5,826 bases of DNA from Methanolobus sp. UBA474 (GCA_002501695.1 DANZ01000008.1:1-5826); one strand, 5' to 3'; counted from the stretch's first letter, positions 1 through 5,291 are shown. The notes: a model not told the origin generated them from the letters alone. Program-made: numbers and translations.

Positions 1-58
1 ATGACAAAACAAAACTCATAACCTGGGGAAATTCACAGATTGCACGGAACCGGTAACA

Positions 59-700
59 TTATAATATGTCCTCTGCACCGGCCTGCGCATGACCCATGAG
101 GTAGCCGCCAAATCCCGTGATCCATAGCACGACAGGATATGCTATCCAGCGCTCAAGGCCCCCCATGCTGAGAATCGCAAACGGACTTCCCTGCCCCAGA
201 ATATAGTACAGCAGGAGATCTCCCAGTGCGATAGCTCCGAGGGCTAGTGAGAAGTATCTGAAGGGTGATGATACCACTTTATAGCTCATCATGGCTGCCA
301 GACCGCCAAAAAAGAACGCAAGCAGCGCGAATATTGCGTGTATATTACCATAGTTACCTGGAAATACCCCTACTCCCAGCACACCTGTGCCTGACAGAAC
401 TAAAGTAGCGGTGACCGAAGCTGTCCCGAAAGCACGGTGAATGAGGCCGGAAGAAACGATCATACAAAGGCCTGATATGATCATAGTTAGGTTGAAAATG
501 GTTGCAGACGGCTCTACTATCACACTATGTGGCGGCATGGTGGCACCCAGATCGCTTATCATGTTCTGCAACGTGCTATATCCGGGATACAATGCCTCAG
601 CGGTAATAATTCCCAGGATAATGATCACTCCTGCAATGAACAACAATGCTCCTGCAGCATTATGATATACCTCAGCAGGTCTTGCTGTATTTAGCTTCAT
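59..700 (-). CDS. DUF998 family integral membrane protein
   Basis: This is a 213-residue, very hydrophobic protein predicted to sit in the cytoplasmic membrane. About six membrane segments can be seen, near residues 15-36, 66-88, 94-113, 119-141, 147-168 and 185-204. The first segment leads into YPGYS (38-42) and then ISDLGA (48-53), a signature I associate with the DUF998 family. Further family-like stretches are VFPGNYGNIHAIFA (112-125) and GGLERWIAYP (180-189). The biochemical role of DUF998 proteins is not established, and nothing in the window suggests a substrate. The length is normal for the family and the gene looks intact. No ribosome binding site precedes the ATG, but a TATA-like GTTAAATTT lies about 27 nt upstream, so the mRNA may be leaderless or nearly so. 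It stands alone, divergent from the small gene at 976. The family call is fairly sure; the function is unknown. Confidence 0.85.
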   Translation of the reverse strand: MKLNTARPAEVYHNAAGALLFIAGVIIILGIITAEALYPGYSTLQNMISDLGATMPPHSVIVEPSATIFNLTMIISGLCMIVSSGLIHRAFGTASVTATLVLSGTGVLGVGVFPGNYGNIHAIFALLAFFFGGLAAMMSYKVVSSPFRYFSLALGAIALGDLLLYYILGQGSPFAILSMGGLERWIAYPVVLWITGFGGYLMGHAQAGAEDIL

Positions 701-722
701 ACATCGCCGGGATGCTATTCAG

Positions 723-731
723 AAATTTAAC
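723..731 (-). promoter_or_regulatory. Candidate TATA box for the DUF998 gene
   Basis: On the minus strand the sequence GTTAAATTT is centred about 27 nt upstream of the ATG at 700. Archaeal transcription usually starts about 25 nt downstream of the TATA centre, which would put the start within a few bases of the initiation codon. The absence of a Shine-Dalgarno sequence fits a leaderless transcript. This is a prediction from spacing only. Confidence 0.4.
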
Positions 732-821
732 AATTGCGTAAGGTCAGTTATTTTGGACAATAGATGCCTGCTGCATGCAAATACCAGCTTCCGGCATCAA
801 CCTGACAATTAAAACAAATAT

Positions 822-833
822 TATTAGCTAATA
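822..833. repeat. 12-bp AT-rich palindrome in divergent intergenic region
   Basis: TATTAGCTAATA is a perfect 12-bp palindrome in the AT-rich spacer between the DUF998 gene and the divergent small gene. It could be a regulator site, but palindromes of this length are not rare in AT-rich DNA. It is followed by a TATA-like run (about 846-857) with no obvious gene at the right distance. Confidence 0.25.
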
Positions 834-884
834 TGTTAAAATTAAATTTATATATTTAGAATCATATGTAAGTACTACTGAACA

Positions 885-917
885 GCTATGTAATGCATGG
901 CACTTTCAGTACATAGC
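885..917. promoter_or_regulatory. 8-bp inverted repeat abutting the small-gene TATA box (candidate operator)
   Basis: The arms GCTATGTA (885-892) and TACATAGC (910-917) are perfectly complementary and separated by 17 bp, giving a 25-bp centre-to-centre spacing. The right arm ends exactly where the TATA box ATATAAAA begins, so it covers the BRE position where TFB binds. A third related half, CATATGTA, occurs at 863-870, 22 bp upstream of the left arm. This layout is what a repressor or activator site at an archaeal promoter could look like. The cognate regulator is unknown. Confidence 0.4.
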
Positions 918-925
918 ATATAAAA
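918..925 (+). promoter_or_regulatory. TATA box of the 36-codon gene
   Basis: ATATAAAA is a good archaeal TATA box. The expected transcription start, about 25 nt downstream near 945-950, would leave a leader of roughly 28 nt, which contains the strong ribosome binding site at 963-971. Position and downstream signals agree well. Confidence 0.55.
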
Positions 926-962
926 CGCAAAAGCAGAAATGAATACTGGCATTTCTTGTCTC

Positions 963-971
963 AGGAGGTGA
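963..971 (+). promoter_or_regulatory. Strong ribosome binding site of the 36-codon gene
   Basis: AGGAGGTGA is a near-complete match to the complement of the archaeal 16S 3' end. It ends 4 nt before the ATG at 976. It is the strongest Shine-Dalgarno in the window and the main evidence that this very short reading frame is translated. Confidence 0.75.
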
Positions 972-975
972 GAAA

Positions 976-1086
976 ATGGTAGTAAAGGATCAGAGAAAGG
1001 GAGGATCTAAGAAACCTGTCGTCAAGTCATCAGATGATGATGCACTTTACCACACATATCCTTCCAGCGGAACAAAGAAGAAATAA
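976..1086 (+). CDS. Small basic 36-residue protein of unknown function
   Basis: I do not recognise this protein. The frame runs from an ATG 4 nt after AGGAGGTGA to a TAA and encodes 36 residues beginning MVVKDQRKGG. It holds eight Lys, one Arg and four Asp, for a net charge near +5. An acidic DDD patch (20-22) is followed by ALYHTYPSSG (23-32), and the chain ends in KKK. It has no hydrophobic segment, so it should be a soluble cytoplasmic, possibly disordered protein that could bind nucleic acid or a partner. It has a full set of signals of its own: a TATA box at 918, an inverted repeat touching that box, a strong ribosome binding site, and two hairpins with a T-tract behind the stop. It is monocistronic and easily missed because of its size. 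That it is a real gene is fairly likely; its function is open. Confidence 0.65.
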   Translation: MVVKDQRKGGSKKPVVKSSDDDALYHTYPSSGTKKK

Positions 1087-1093
1087 CATGAGT

Positions 1094-1144
1094 TGTAAAC
1101 TATAAATCAGGTTTACATCAGAAGGGAAACCTTCCAACTTTTTT
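1094..1144 (+). terminator. Tandem hairpins and T-tract terminator of the 36-codon gene
   Basis: Two hairpins follow the TAA at 1086. The first pairs TGTAAAC (1094-1100) with GTTTACA (1111-1117) around a 10-nt loop. The second pairs GAAGG (1121-1125) with CCTTC (1130-1134) around a GAAA tetraloop. Six T's begin at 1139. Archaeal termination depends mostly on the T-tract. The arrangement would close the small transcript before it runs into the convergent azlD. Confidence 0.55.
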
Positions 1145-1213
1145 CTTGACCTTAAGCTTCGTTCATCGCACGGGATCTTTCTAACTTTCCGTTTTTAAAG
1201 CAGTTAGCTATAT

Positions 1214-1231
1214 GCACATCTCTTTATGTGC
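1214..1231. terminator. Hairpin downstream of azlD, possible 3' end element
   Basis: GCACAT (1214-1219) pairs perfectly with ATGTGC (1226-1231) around a 6-nt loop, 25 nt past the azlD stop. It could stabilise or end the azlCD transcript. No good T-tract follows on the minus strand, so termination here is uncertain. Confidence 0.3.
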
Positions 1232-1255
1232 CCAGCTGATATCTCTAATAATTTA

Positions 1256-1609
1256 TCAGGGGTAAACTTCTAAGGCAATTGAGAATATGTCCAACTGTAC
1301 CAACAGCATGTACAGTCCTGTCCCTGAGAAAATACTGAGCATCGCGTTGCGCTTCCATACATGGAGCGCTGTGACCGATGCTATCGTGAATAGTTCGGAT
1401 GCTCCGTAAGGAAACTGAAGCCACTGCACATCCTTGAGGCAATAGATAAGCAGGAGCATAAGGATCATGGGAGGGAGATTCTTTTCGATGGTTAAGAGGA
1501 GTTCAGGAGGTTCCCTGGAGATGAAGAATACAAAAGGCAGGGCTCTTGTGATAAAGGTGGCAAGGGCTACGGTTCCTATGACAACTAGCATGTAGATGGT
1601 GTTGCTCAT
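1256..1609 (-). CDS. azlD: AzlD family branched-chain amino acid transport subunit
   Basis: This 117-residue small membrane protein has four hydrophobic segments, near residues 4-22, 43-59, 68-84 and 90-113. It carries AzlD family hallmarks: TRALPF (21-26), the central LPPMILMLLLIYCL stretch (45-58), and NAMLSIFSGTGLYM (88-101). In characterised pairs (B. subtilis AzlCD, E. coli YgaZ/YgaH) the small subunit works with AzlC at the cytoplasmic membrane to export branched-chain amino acids and analogues; transport here is inferred from the family. The start codon overlaps the azlC stop in an ATGA and is preceded 5 nt upstream by AGGAGAT inside azlC, which indicates translational coupling and equal synthesis. 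The length is typical (about 100-115 residues) and the gene is intact. Confidence 0.88.
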   Translation of the reverse strand: MSNTIYMLVVIGTVALATFITRALPFVFFISREPPELLLTIEKNLPPMILMLLLIYCLKDVQWLQFPYGASELFTIASVTALHVWKRNAMLSIFSGTGLYMLLVQLDIFSIALEVYP

Positions 1610-2319
1610 TGTTTATCTCCTGGTGGAGCTTTATCTTTAATGGTCTTTTCGTGTGCTATAAGAATGAGGGTGCCGATTATGATCGAGAGTAGCAGCATAT
1701 TCTCAGGATTAAAGATGAGAAGGGACAGGATCCCGGCGAAGATTGCCGCTATGAAGGGGAAACGTGCCCTTGAGGCATAGTACTGTTCGATGGTCAGTAC
1801 CACGAACAGTGCGGCCAGTACAAAGGTCATACCTTCCAGGTTAAGGTTAAGCAGGGACCCCAGCACAGCCCCGAGAACCGAGCCTGTTATCCAGTAGAGG
1901 TGATCCAGCACAGATATGTAGAAATAGAATCTTGCCTTTGAGGCTCCTTCGGGAACTTGTGTAGTGGTAAGCAGTGCATACGTTTCATCGGTGAGTGCGA
2001 ATATGAGATACGGTTTGACCTTCCCCACGCCAGAGAATTTCTCCAGCAAAGAGAGGCCGTAAAAGGAGTGTCTTAGATTTATCAGGAGTGTAATTGTGGC
2101 AAACTCTATAAATTGAGCACCAGCCGCCAGCAGCGTCACAGCGATGAACTGCCCTGCACCCGTATAAATGAAAATGCTCATCACAAGTGCATATATCCAG
2201 TGGAATCCGGCCCCTGCAAGCAGGAATCCGAAAGCCATTCCCAGGGGAATATAGCCGAAGAACACAGGTATCGTGGTCTTGAAGGCTTTCATGAACAGAT
2301 TTTCACTTCCCGGATTCAT
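1606..2319 (-). CDS. azlC: AzlC family branched-chain amino acid permease subunit
   Basis: This is the large subunit of an AzlCD-type exporter, a polytopic membrane protein of about 237 residues. Family motifs, numbered from the chosen start: GYIPLGMAFG (22-31) in the first membrane segment, YTGAGQF (52-58), NLRHSFYG (81-88) and TDETYAL (110-116), then several hydrophobic segments and a short charged tail ending in KAPPGDKQ. I start it at the ATG at 2319 because GGGAAGGTG lies 9 nt upstream and because the family begins shortly before the GYIPLG segment. An in-frame ATG at 2361 would add 14 residues but has only a weak AGGAA directly against it; annotation pipelines may choose it. The gene is coupled to azlD by a 4-bp overlap. 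The exported substrate is inferred from the family, not seen. Confidence 0.88.
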   Translation of the reverse strand: MNPGSENLFMKAFKTTIPVFFGYIPLGMAFGFLLAGAGFHWIYALVMSIFIYTGAGQFIAVTLLAAGAQFIEFATITLLINLRHSFYGLSLLEKFSGVGKVKPYLIFALTDETYALLTTTQVPEGASKARFYFYISVLDHLYWITGSVLGAVLGSLLNLNLEGMTFVLAALFVVLTIEQYYASRARFPFIAAIFAGILSLLIFNPENMLLLSIIIGTLILIAHEKTIKDKAPPGDKQ

Positions 2320-2328
2320 GATATGGTG

Positions 2329-2337
2329 CACCTTCCC
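2329..2337 (-). promoter_or_regulatory. Ribosome binding site supporting the internal azlC start
   Basis: On the minus strand GGGAAGGTG ends 9 nt before the ATG at 2319. It matches the archaeal anti-Shine-Dalgarno better than anything ahead of the longer start at 2361, so it decides the start chosen for azlC. Confidence 0.45.
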
Positions 2338-2402
2338 AATTCCGATGATCGCTAAATTCATTTCCTGCTGCAGAAAACAAAGTTCAAGAAAGGCTTTAAT
2401 CC

Positions 2403-2409
2403 TATTTAT
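2403..2409 (-). promoter_or_regulatory. Candidate TATA box of the azlCD operon
   Basis: On the minus strand ATAAATA (within CATAAATAGG) would direct a start near 2380. This gives a leader of about 20 nt to the ATG at 2361 or about 60 nt to the ATG at 2319. A second TATA-like run (minus strand, about 2515-2530) could give a longer leader. Confidence 0.4.
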
Positions 2410-2815
2410 GGCTAACTGAAAGAATTCATGTAACTTGTGTCTTCAATTTCATTATATTGTGTAGTTCAATTTCCAAAGCACCTCCGAAGCAGATGTCTTG
2501 CAGATGATCTAGCCATTTTATATTATATTAGAAAGGGTGGAATTGAGTAAGGGTATGTAATTGGTCAGATTCAGAATTTATGACCGGTTCCGAGAAATGA
2601 GGGATATTTCGAAGCAGGATCTAACTAGGGTTTGTGTGTGCTAAGATTCCTGAAAGCAGGTTGAATGCATTTTATGGTGTAATTATATATTTCAACATGC
2701 TAGCTCTGGAACTCTGGAAAAATACCTGTGTGAGGACATTTAATTGCATGGTCCGGGCAGGAAGCAAATAAATGGTTTGAACCGAACGGCTCAAGTCATC
2801 GTCTTTAATTTTGAA
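2410..2815. other. Intergenic stretch between azlC and RuBisCO with no credible gene
   Basis: About 400 bp separate the azlCD promoter from the end of the RuBisCO gene. No frame here has both a usable ribosome binding site and protein-like length. On the minus strand a TATA-like run (about 2515-2530) is followed by GGAGGTG at 2479-2485, but the only start at a plausible distance is a TTG giving about 16 codons or fewer. On the plus strand a TATA-like run near 2682-2690 precedes a 24-codon frame from 2697 with no Shine-Dalgarno. I find no tRNA, no insertion sequence ends and no repeat array. Confidence 0.5.
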
Positions 2816-2834
2816 ATTGCCCTTTAAAGGCAAT
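2816..2834 (-). terminator. Hairpin at the 3' end of the RuBisCO gene
   Basis: ATTGCC (2816-2821) pairs with GGCAAT (2829-2834) around a 7-nt loop; the stem touches the last base of the stop codon. On the minus strand it is followed by TTTCAAAATT, a weak T-rich tail. It is a plausible transcript end, but the tract is poor. Confidence 0.35.
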
Positions 2835-4273
2835 CACATTGCATCTTTTGAGGCCTTTGAGAAGTATTCAATTGCCTGTGCCAGTTCTGCATGGTCTTTG
2901 GCATATTCGGCAATATCCATATTCTTAAGATATGCCTCACAAGCCTGGACCAGGGCTTTTGCTCCTCCTGTGGTTCCTCCGGGATGGGCATGTACGCCTG
3001 AACCCATTGTAGTAATGAAATCCACATTTCCCATAACATCAATAAAGGATTTTAATCTGATCGGGTTAAGTCCGCCTGAAACTATGGGACAGCACTTCTT
3101 AACGGCTCTCCAGCTGTCATCTTCCAGGATAACGTGGTGGGCAATGTCCTCATTCACAAGAGATATGACGTCCTTGTCGTTTTCCGGTATCTTTGCCCAG
3201 GACTGATCAAAGAAATGCCCTTTGGATCTGAGGTACAGGATGCCGTTTGCGGCAACTACATCCTCTTCAGGGGTGCCCTTCATTTTCCCAACACCTGCCG
3301 TACCTGTATGTATTCCGGAGGCACCCGCAAGGCGTGCGAATTTTGAGAGGACCAGCACGGAGAAACCTATTGGGTTTTCGGACCTTGTGAAAGCTCCATG
3401 GCCTGCCCTGTGGAAATGAATGAATACATCAGGGTATCTCCTTCTGAGAGTCTGTACTGCCATCCAGCCGGCAGTTATTCCGTCTATAAGGAATGCGTAG
3501 CTTCCGGGTTCGAATCCTGCATTGATGATCATCTCACATCTGCCGATCATAGTGTCAAAGTCAGCGGAAGATACATTGAATGAATGGACTTTTTTCTTTC
3601 CTGTCTCTCTGACTGCCTTATCCATGGCTTCCTTAACATGTTTTACCATCTTGTCGTAGGGGCAGAAATCCTGGTTTGCCTGGGGCTCGTCATTCTTGAC
3701 AAAGTCTCCTCCGCCTTTCCAGAAATCATAACATATCTCTGCGTATTCTGCTGAAGTGAGCCCCATCTTTGGTTTCACTATCGTGCCAAGGATCGGCCTG
3801 TTGTAGACGCCAAGGTATTTACGCATATCGTCAACAGTGTAACTTGGGCCGTCATACTGTTCAAGCATCGATGGCGGAAACCATATATCCAATAGTTTGA
3901 GGGCCTTAACTTCCTTCATTCCAAGGATATTCCCGGCCACATATGTTAGGATGTTCTGGATGTTTCCCCCTCTGTCAAAAAGTCTCCAGGGGTAAGCTAT
4001 CCACACCAGGCTCCTTTCCAGATCAAGCTGGTATACCTTGGCGTTCATAACCTTGGAGAAAGGGGTCTCAGTATTTACTTTGAAATTTGTACCTGTGGAT
4101 GATTCTGCTGCAACTTCCGCAGCAGTTTGTAAAATATTCAACCTTCCTTCCGGAACCAGGTGAAAGACCCCCAGCAGATATTCCCCGTTCATTGGGTCGG
4201 CCAGTGCCAGATCAACATAGCCATGCTGCTTGGGGTTCAGTGATTGTAATAATTGCTCTTCGGTCAGGTTCAT
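2834..4273 (-). CDS. rbcL: Ribulose-1,5-bisphosphate carboxylase/oxygenase large subunit, archaeal form II/III
   Basis: This is a full-length RuBisCO of 479 residues, which fixes CO2 onto ribulose 1,5-bisphosphate to give two 3-phosphoglycerates. Active-site residues are present: K167 and K169 in TIVKPKMG, the carbamylated K193 with D195 and E196 in GGDFVKNDEP, H288, R289 and H292 in HFHRAGHG, H322 in IHTGTAG, loop-6 K330 in GVGKMKG, and S399 in IVSGG. Spacing to H322 and K330 matches form II, but about 29 extra residues lie between QSW (357-359) and W388. This matches the insertion described in Methanococcoides burtonii RuBisCO as a small-subunit mimic. The N-terminus aligns with that protein as I recall it, supporting the ATG chosen although no Shine-Dalgarno precedes it. 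In methanogens this form acts after AMP phosphorylase and ribose-1,5-bisphosphate isomerase; neither gene is here. The form assignment is firm, the physiological role is inferred. Confidence 0.97.
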   Translation of the reverse strand: MNLTEEQLLQSLNPKQHGYVDLALADPMNGEYLLGVFHLVPEGRLNILQTAAEVAAESSTGTNFKVNTETPFSKVMNAKVYQLDLERSLVWIAYPWRLFDRGGNIQNILTYVAGNILGMKEVKALKLLDIWFPPSMLEQYDGPSYTVDDMRKYLGVYNRPILGTIVKPKMGLTSAEYAEICYDFWKGGGDFVKNDEPQANQDFCPYDKMVKHVKEAMDKAVRETGKKKVHSFNVSSADFDTMIGRCEMIINAGFEPGSYAFLIDGITAGWMAVQTLRRRYPDVFIHFHRAGHGAFTRSENPIGFSVLVLSKFARLAGASGIHTGTAGVGKMKGTPEEDVVAANGILYLRSKGHFFDQSWAKIPENDKDVISLVNEDIAHHVILEDDSWRAVKKCCPIVSGGLNPIRLKSFIDVMGNVDFITTMGSGVHAHPGGTTGGAKALVQACEAYLKNMDIAEYAKDHAELAQAIEYFSKASKDAM

Positions 4274-4279
4274 AAGGGG

Positions 4280-4299
4280 AATAGAGCTTGCAATCTATT
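4280..4299 (-). promoter_or_regulatory. Hairpin just ahead of the RuBisCO start codon
   Basis: AATAGA (4280-4285) and TCTATT (4294-4299) pair perfectly around an 8-nt loop, and the stem ends 6 nt before the ATG. The intervening bases read CCCCTT on the coding strand, so no Shine-Dalgarno is present. The hairpin could influence initiation, but no regulator or ligand is implied. Confidence 0.3.
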
Positions 4300-4337
4300 T
4301 GAGTTTTTGGAATCGCCGGAAAAGCAAATAAGGGTTA

Positions 4338-4366
4338 CAGATATCAGATAAGGCTAAGTTCAGATA
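4338..4366. repeat. Three CAGATA repeats upstream of RuBisCO
   Basis: CAGATA occurs at 4338-4343, 4345-4350 and 4361-4366 (TATCTG on the RuBisCO coding strand), 65-93 bp ahead of the gene. The last two sit in related contexts (TCAGATAAGG and TTCAGATAGG). They may be binding sites of a regulator of the RuBisCO promoter, but the motif is short. Confidence 0.3.
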
Positions 4367-4436
4367 GGTAAAAGTTTAGCATACAGGTCTGCCTGCATTA
4401 ATATTACGTCGGATGAGGTTCCATAAAAGGTGTGTA

Positions 4437-4590
4437 TCAAGGAAAGGTGAGGCACCTGGAAACCACCACGCTTTAGGGCGCCTCTGTCCTTACAAATCCG
4501 GGATATTCCCCAATGTCCGGATTAAGTCACTTATTGATCTGCGAGTTATCTTCCTAACCCGCAATAGATAGTAAGGAGTTTCTTTATTTA
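4437..4590. ncRNA. Candidate structured RNA with three consecutive hairpins (element A)
   Basis: Three helices follow one another. The first has an outer stem AAGGA/TCCTT (4439-4443 with 4487-4491) and an inner stem GAGGCACC/GGCGCCTC (4449-4456 with 4477-4484, one A-C mismatch). The second is a perfect 7-bp stem AATCCGG/CCGGATT (4495-4501 with 4517-4523) and a 15-nt loop. The third is TGCGAGTT/AACCCGCA (4540-4547 with 4556-4563, one mismatch), flanked by CTTA/TAAG. A T-rich run begins at 4579. On the plus strand a TATA-like ATTAATATTA (about 4398-4407) is suitably placed for a separate small RNA. On the minus strand the same helices could form a leader of the RuBisCO mRNA. I do not recognise the family; it is not tRNA, and no SRP or RNase P core motif is evident. 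Confidence 0.35.
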
Positions 4591-4619
4591 ACCTAAACCC
4601 GTTACAATTAGCTACTAGA

Positions 4620-4628
4620 CTATATATT
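4620..4628 (+). promoter_or_regulatory. TATA box candidate for element B
   Basis: CTATATATT is a strong TATA-like sequence whose predicted start, about 25 nt downstream near 4650, falls just before the first stem of the structured block that follows. The box is nearly symmetrical, so it could also serve minus-strand transcription towards RuBisCO. Confidence 0.35.
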
Positions 4629-4649
4629 TCAATGTCATTAAAATATCGA

Positions 4650-4797
4650 TTGCCCTTTTACGAACAATACTGTTAAAGGGTTAGTTACTAAGAGATGGTC
4701 CCATAAATCTCTTTGCCTTGGTTCCTGCATTAAAGAACATTTCACTGTTCGTATAATTTAATATATCCTAATTTCATTTAAGATGAATCTTTTTAAG
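4650..4797 (+). ncRNA. Candidate structured RNA ending in a T-tract (element B)
   Basis: A TATA box at 4620 would start a transcript near 4650. Inside, TACGAACA (4659-4666) pairs perfectly with TGTTCGTA (4746-4753). The enclosed part holds a perfect 7-bp hairpin AAGAGAT/ATCTCTT (4690-4696 with 4707-4713) with a 10-nt loop and a small GTTC/GAAC hairpin. An alternative local hairpin CCCTTT/AAAGGG (4653-4658 with 4675-4680) would compete with the outer stem. A weak TTCAT/ATGAA stem followed by CTTTTT (to about 4794) is a possible terminator. The 10-nt loop holds GGTCCCATA, an exact complement of TATGGGACC at 4838-4846, beyond the T-tract. No protein frame fits. The family is unknown and the RNA is predicted by eye only. 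Confidence 0.35.
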
Positions 4798-4837
4798 TTA
4801 ATTCAATATTTGAAGATGATATGCTATATTATTTTCA

Positions 4838-4846
4838 TATGGGACC
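4838..4846. repeat. TATGGGACC, complement of the element B loop
   Basis: This 9-bp sequence is the exact reverse complement of GGTCCCATA in the hairpin loop at 4697-4705. It also complements GGTTCCATA at 4417-4425 with one wobble pair. It could form a long-range pseudoknot in one RNA, or be a regulator half-site in DNA. Confidence 0.3.
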
Positions 4847-5066
4847 CTGCGTAGAGGAGCCGCGTTAGGATTCCCAGCTACCTAAAAATAAAACTGCGGA
4901 TAAGCCATGGTCAATAAGATTCACTGTCTTCCTGCGATTTGCTCTATCTCTTTTTCGGCTAATCCTTAAATGCATTTACGCTGCTATTAGTTGGTTGAAA
5001 ATTTGATGTTGTTAAATCAAAAATACAAAACAAGCAAACACCTTTTTCCAGGTTCAAATAATCCTG

Positions 5067-5080
5067 TCTTCAATTGAAGA
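5067..5080. promoter_or_regulatory. 14-bp palindrome upstream of rRNA promoter 1 (candidate operator)
   Basis: TCTTCAATTGAAGA is a perfect 14-bp palindrome lying 53 bp before the first rRNA TATA box. Related half-sites surround it: TTCAAA at 5053-5058, TTTGAA at 5084-5089 and TTTGAAC at 5121-5127. The cluster suggests a binding region for a transcription factor acting on rRNA synthesis. This is inferred from symmetry and position. Confidence 0.35.
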
Positions 5081-5132
5081 GAGTTTGAAAAAGTAGCCTC
5101 AAATTTATCTTTATTCTAATTTGAACAAAAAG

Positions 5133-5160
5133 TATAAATATGAACGCTTCTTTTAAGCAG
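5133..5160 (+). promoter_or_regulatory. rRNA operon promoter P1
   Basis: A TATA box TATAAATA at 5133-5140 is followed by GAACGCTTCTTTTAAGCAG, with a predicted start near 5160. The downstream sequence parallels promoters P2 and P3. It is the most distal of three tandem promoters, about 500 bp before the 16S gene. Confidence 0.55.
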
Positions 5161-5214
5161 CTCTCTCAATAAAGTCAACTGCTGGTAAGATACCAATTAG
5201 TTACTTTTCAGAGA

Positions 5215-5228
5215 TGCTCGAAAGAGCA
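5215..5228 (+). other. GNRA-capped hairpin in the P1 rRNA leader
   Basis: TGCTC (5215-5219) and GAGCA (5224-5228) pair around a GAAA tetraloop. It would be present only in transcripts from P1. It may be a folding or processing element of the long leader. Confidence 0.35.
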
Positions 5229-5291
5229 AAGATCATTAAAGTCCCTCTTAAGGCCCCCTAAATATGCTCCCGGCCCAGTGTGGTCGCAAGG

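Noticed and set aside
441..665. 74-codon plus-strand frame
   Set aside because: It is antisense to the DUF998 gene and has no start signals of its own.
2428..2530. Minus-strand TATA-like run, GGAGGTG at 2479-2485 and a possible 16-codon TTG-started frame
   Set aside because: The TTG is only 2 nt from the GGAGGTG, which is too close. The next in-frame ATG is 29 nt away, and the peptide has no Leu/Ile/Val run that would suggest an attenuator for azlCD.
2697..2771. 24-codon plus-strand frame after a TATA-like sequence
   Set aside because: It has no ribosome binding site, unremarkable composition, and the TATA box lies almost on the start codon.
3501..3520. GGGTTCGAATCC resembling a tRNA T-arm
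   Set aside because: It lies inside the conserved RuBisCO coding sequence (the GFEPGSYAF region), and no acceptor, D or anticodon arms can be built around it.
2811..3583. Several open frames on the strand opposite RuBisCO
   Set aside because: They are antisense shadows of a strongly conserved gene and lack ribosome binding sites and recognisable protein features.
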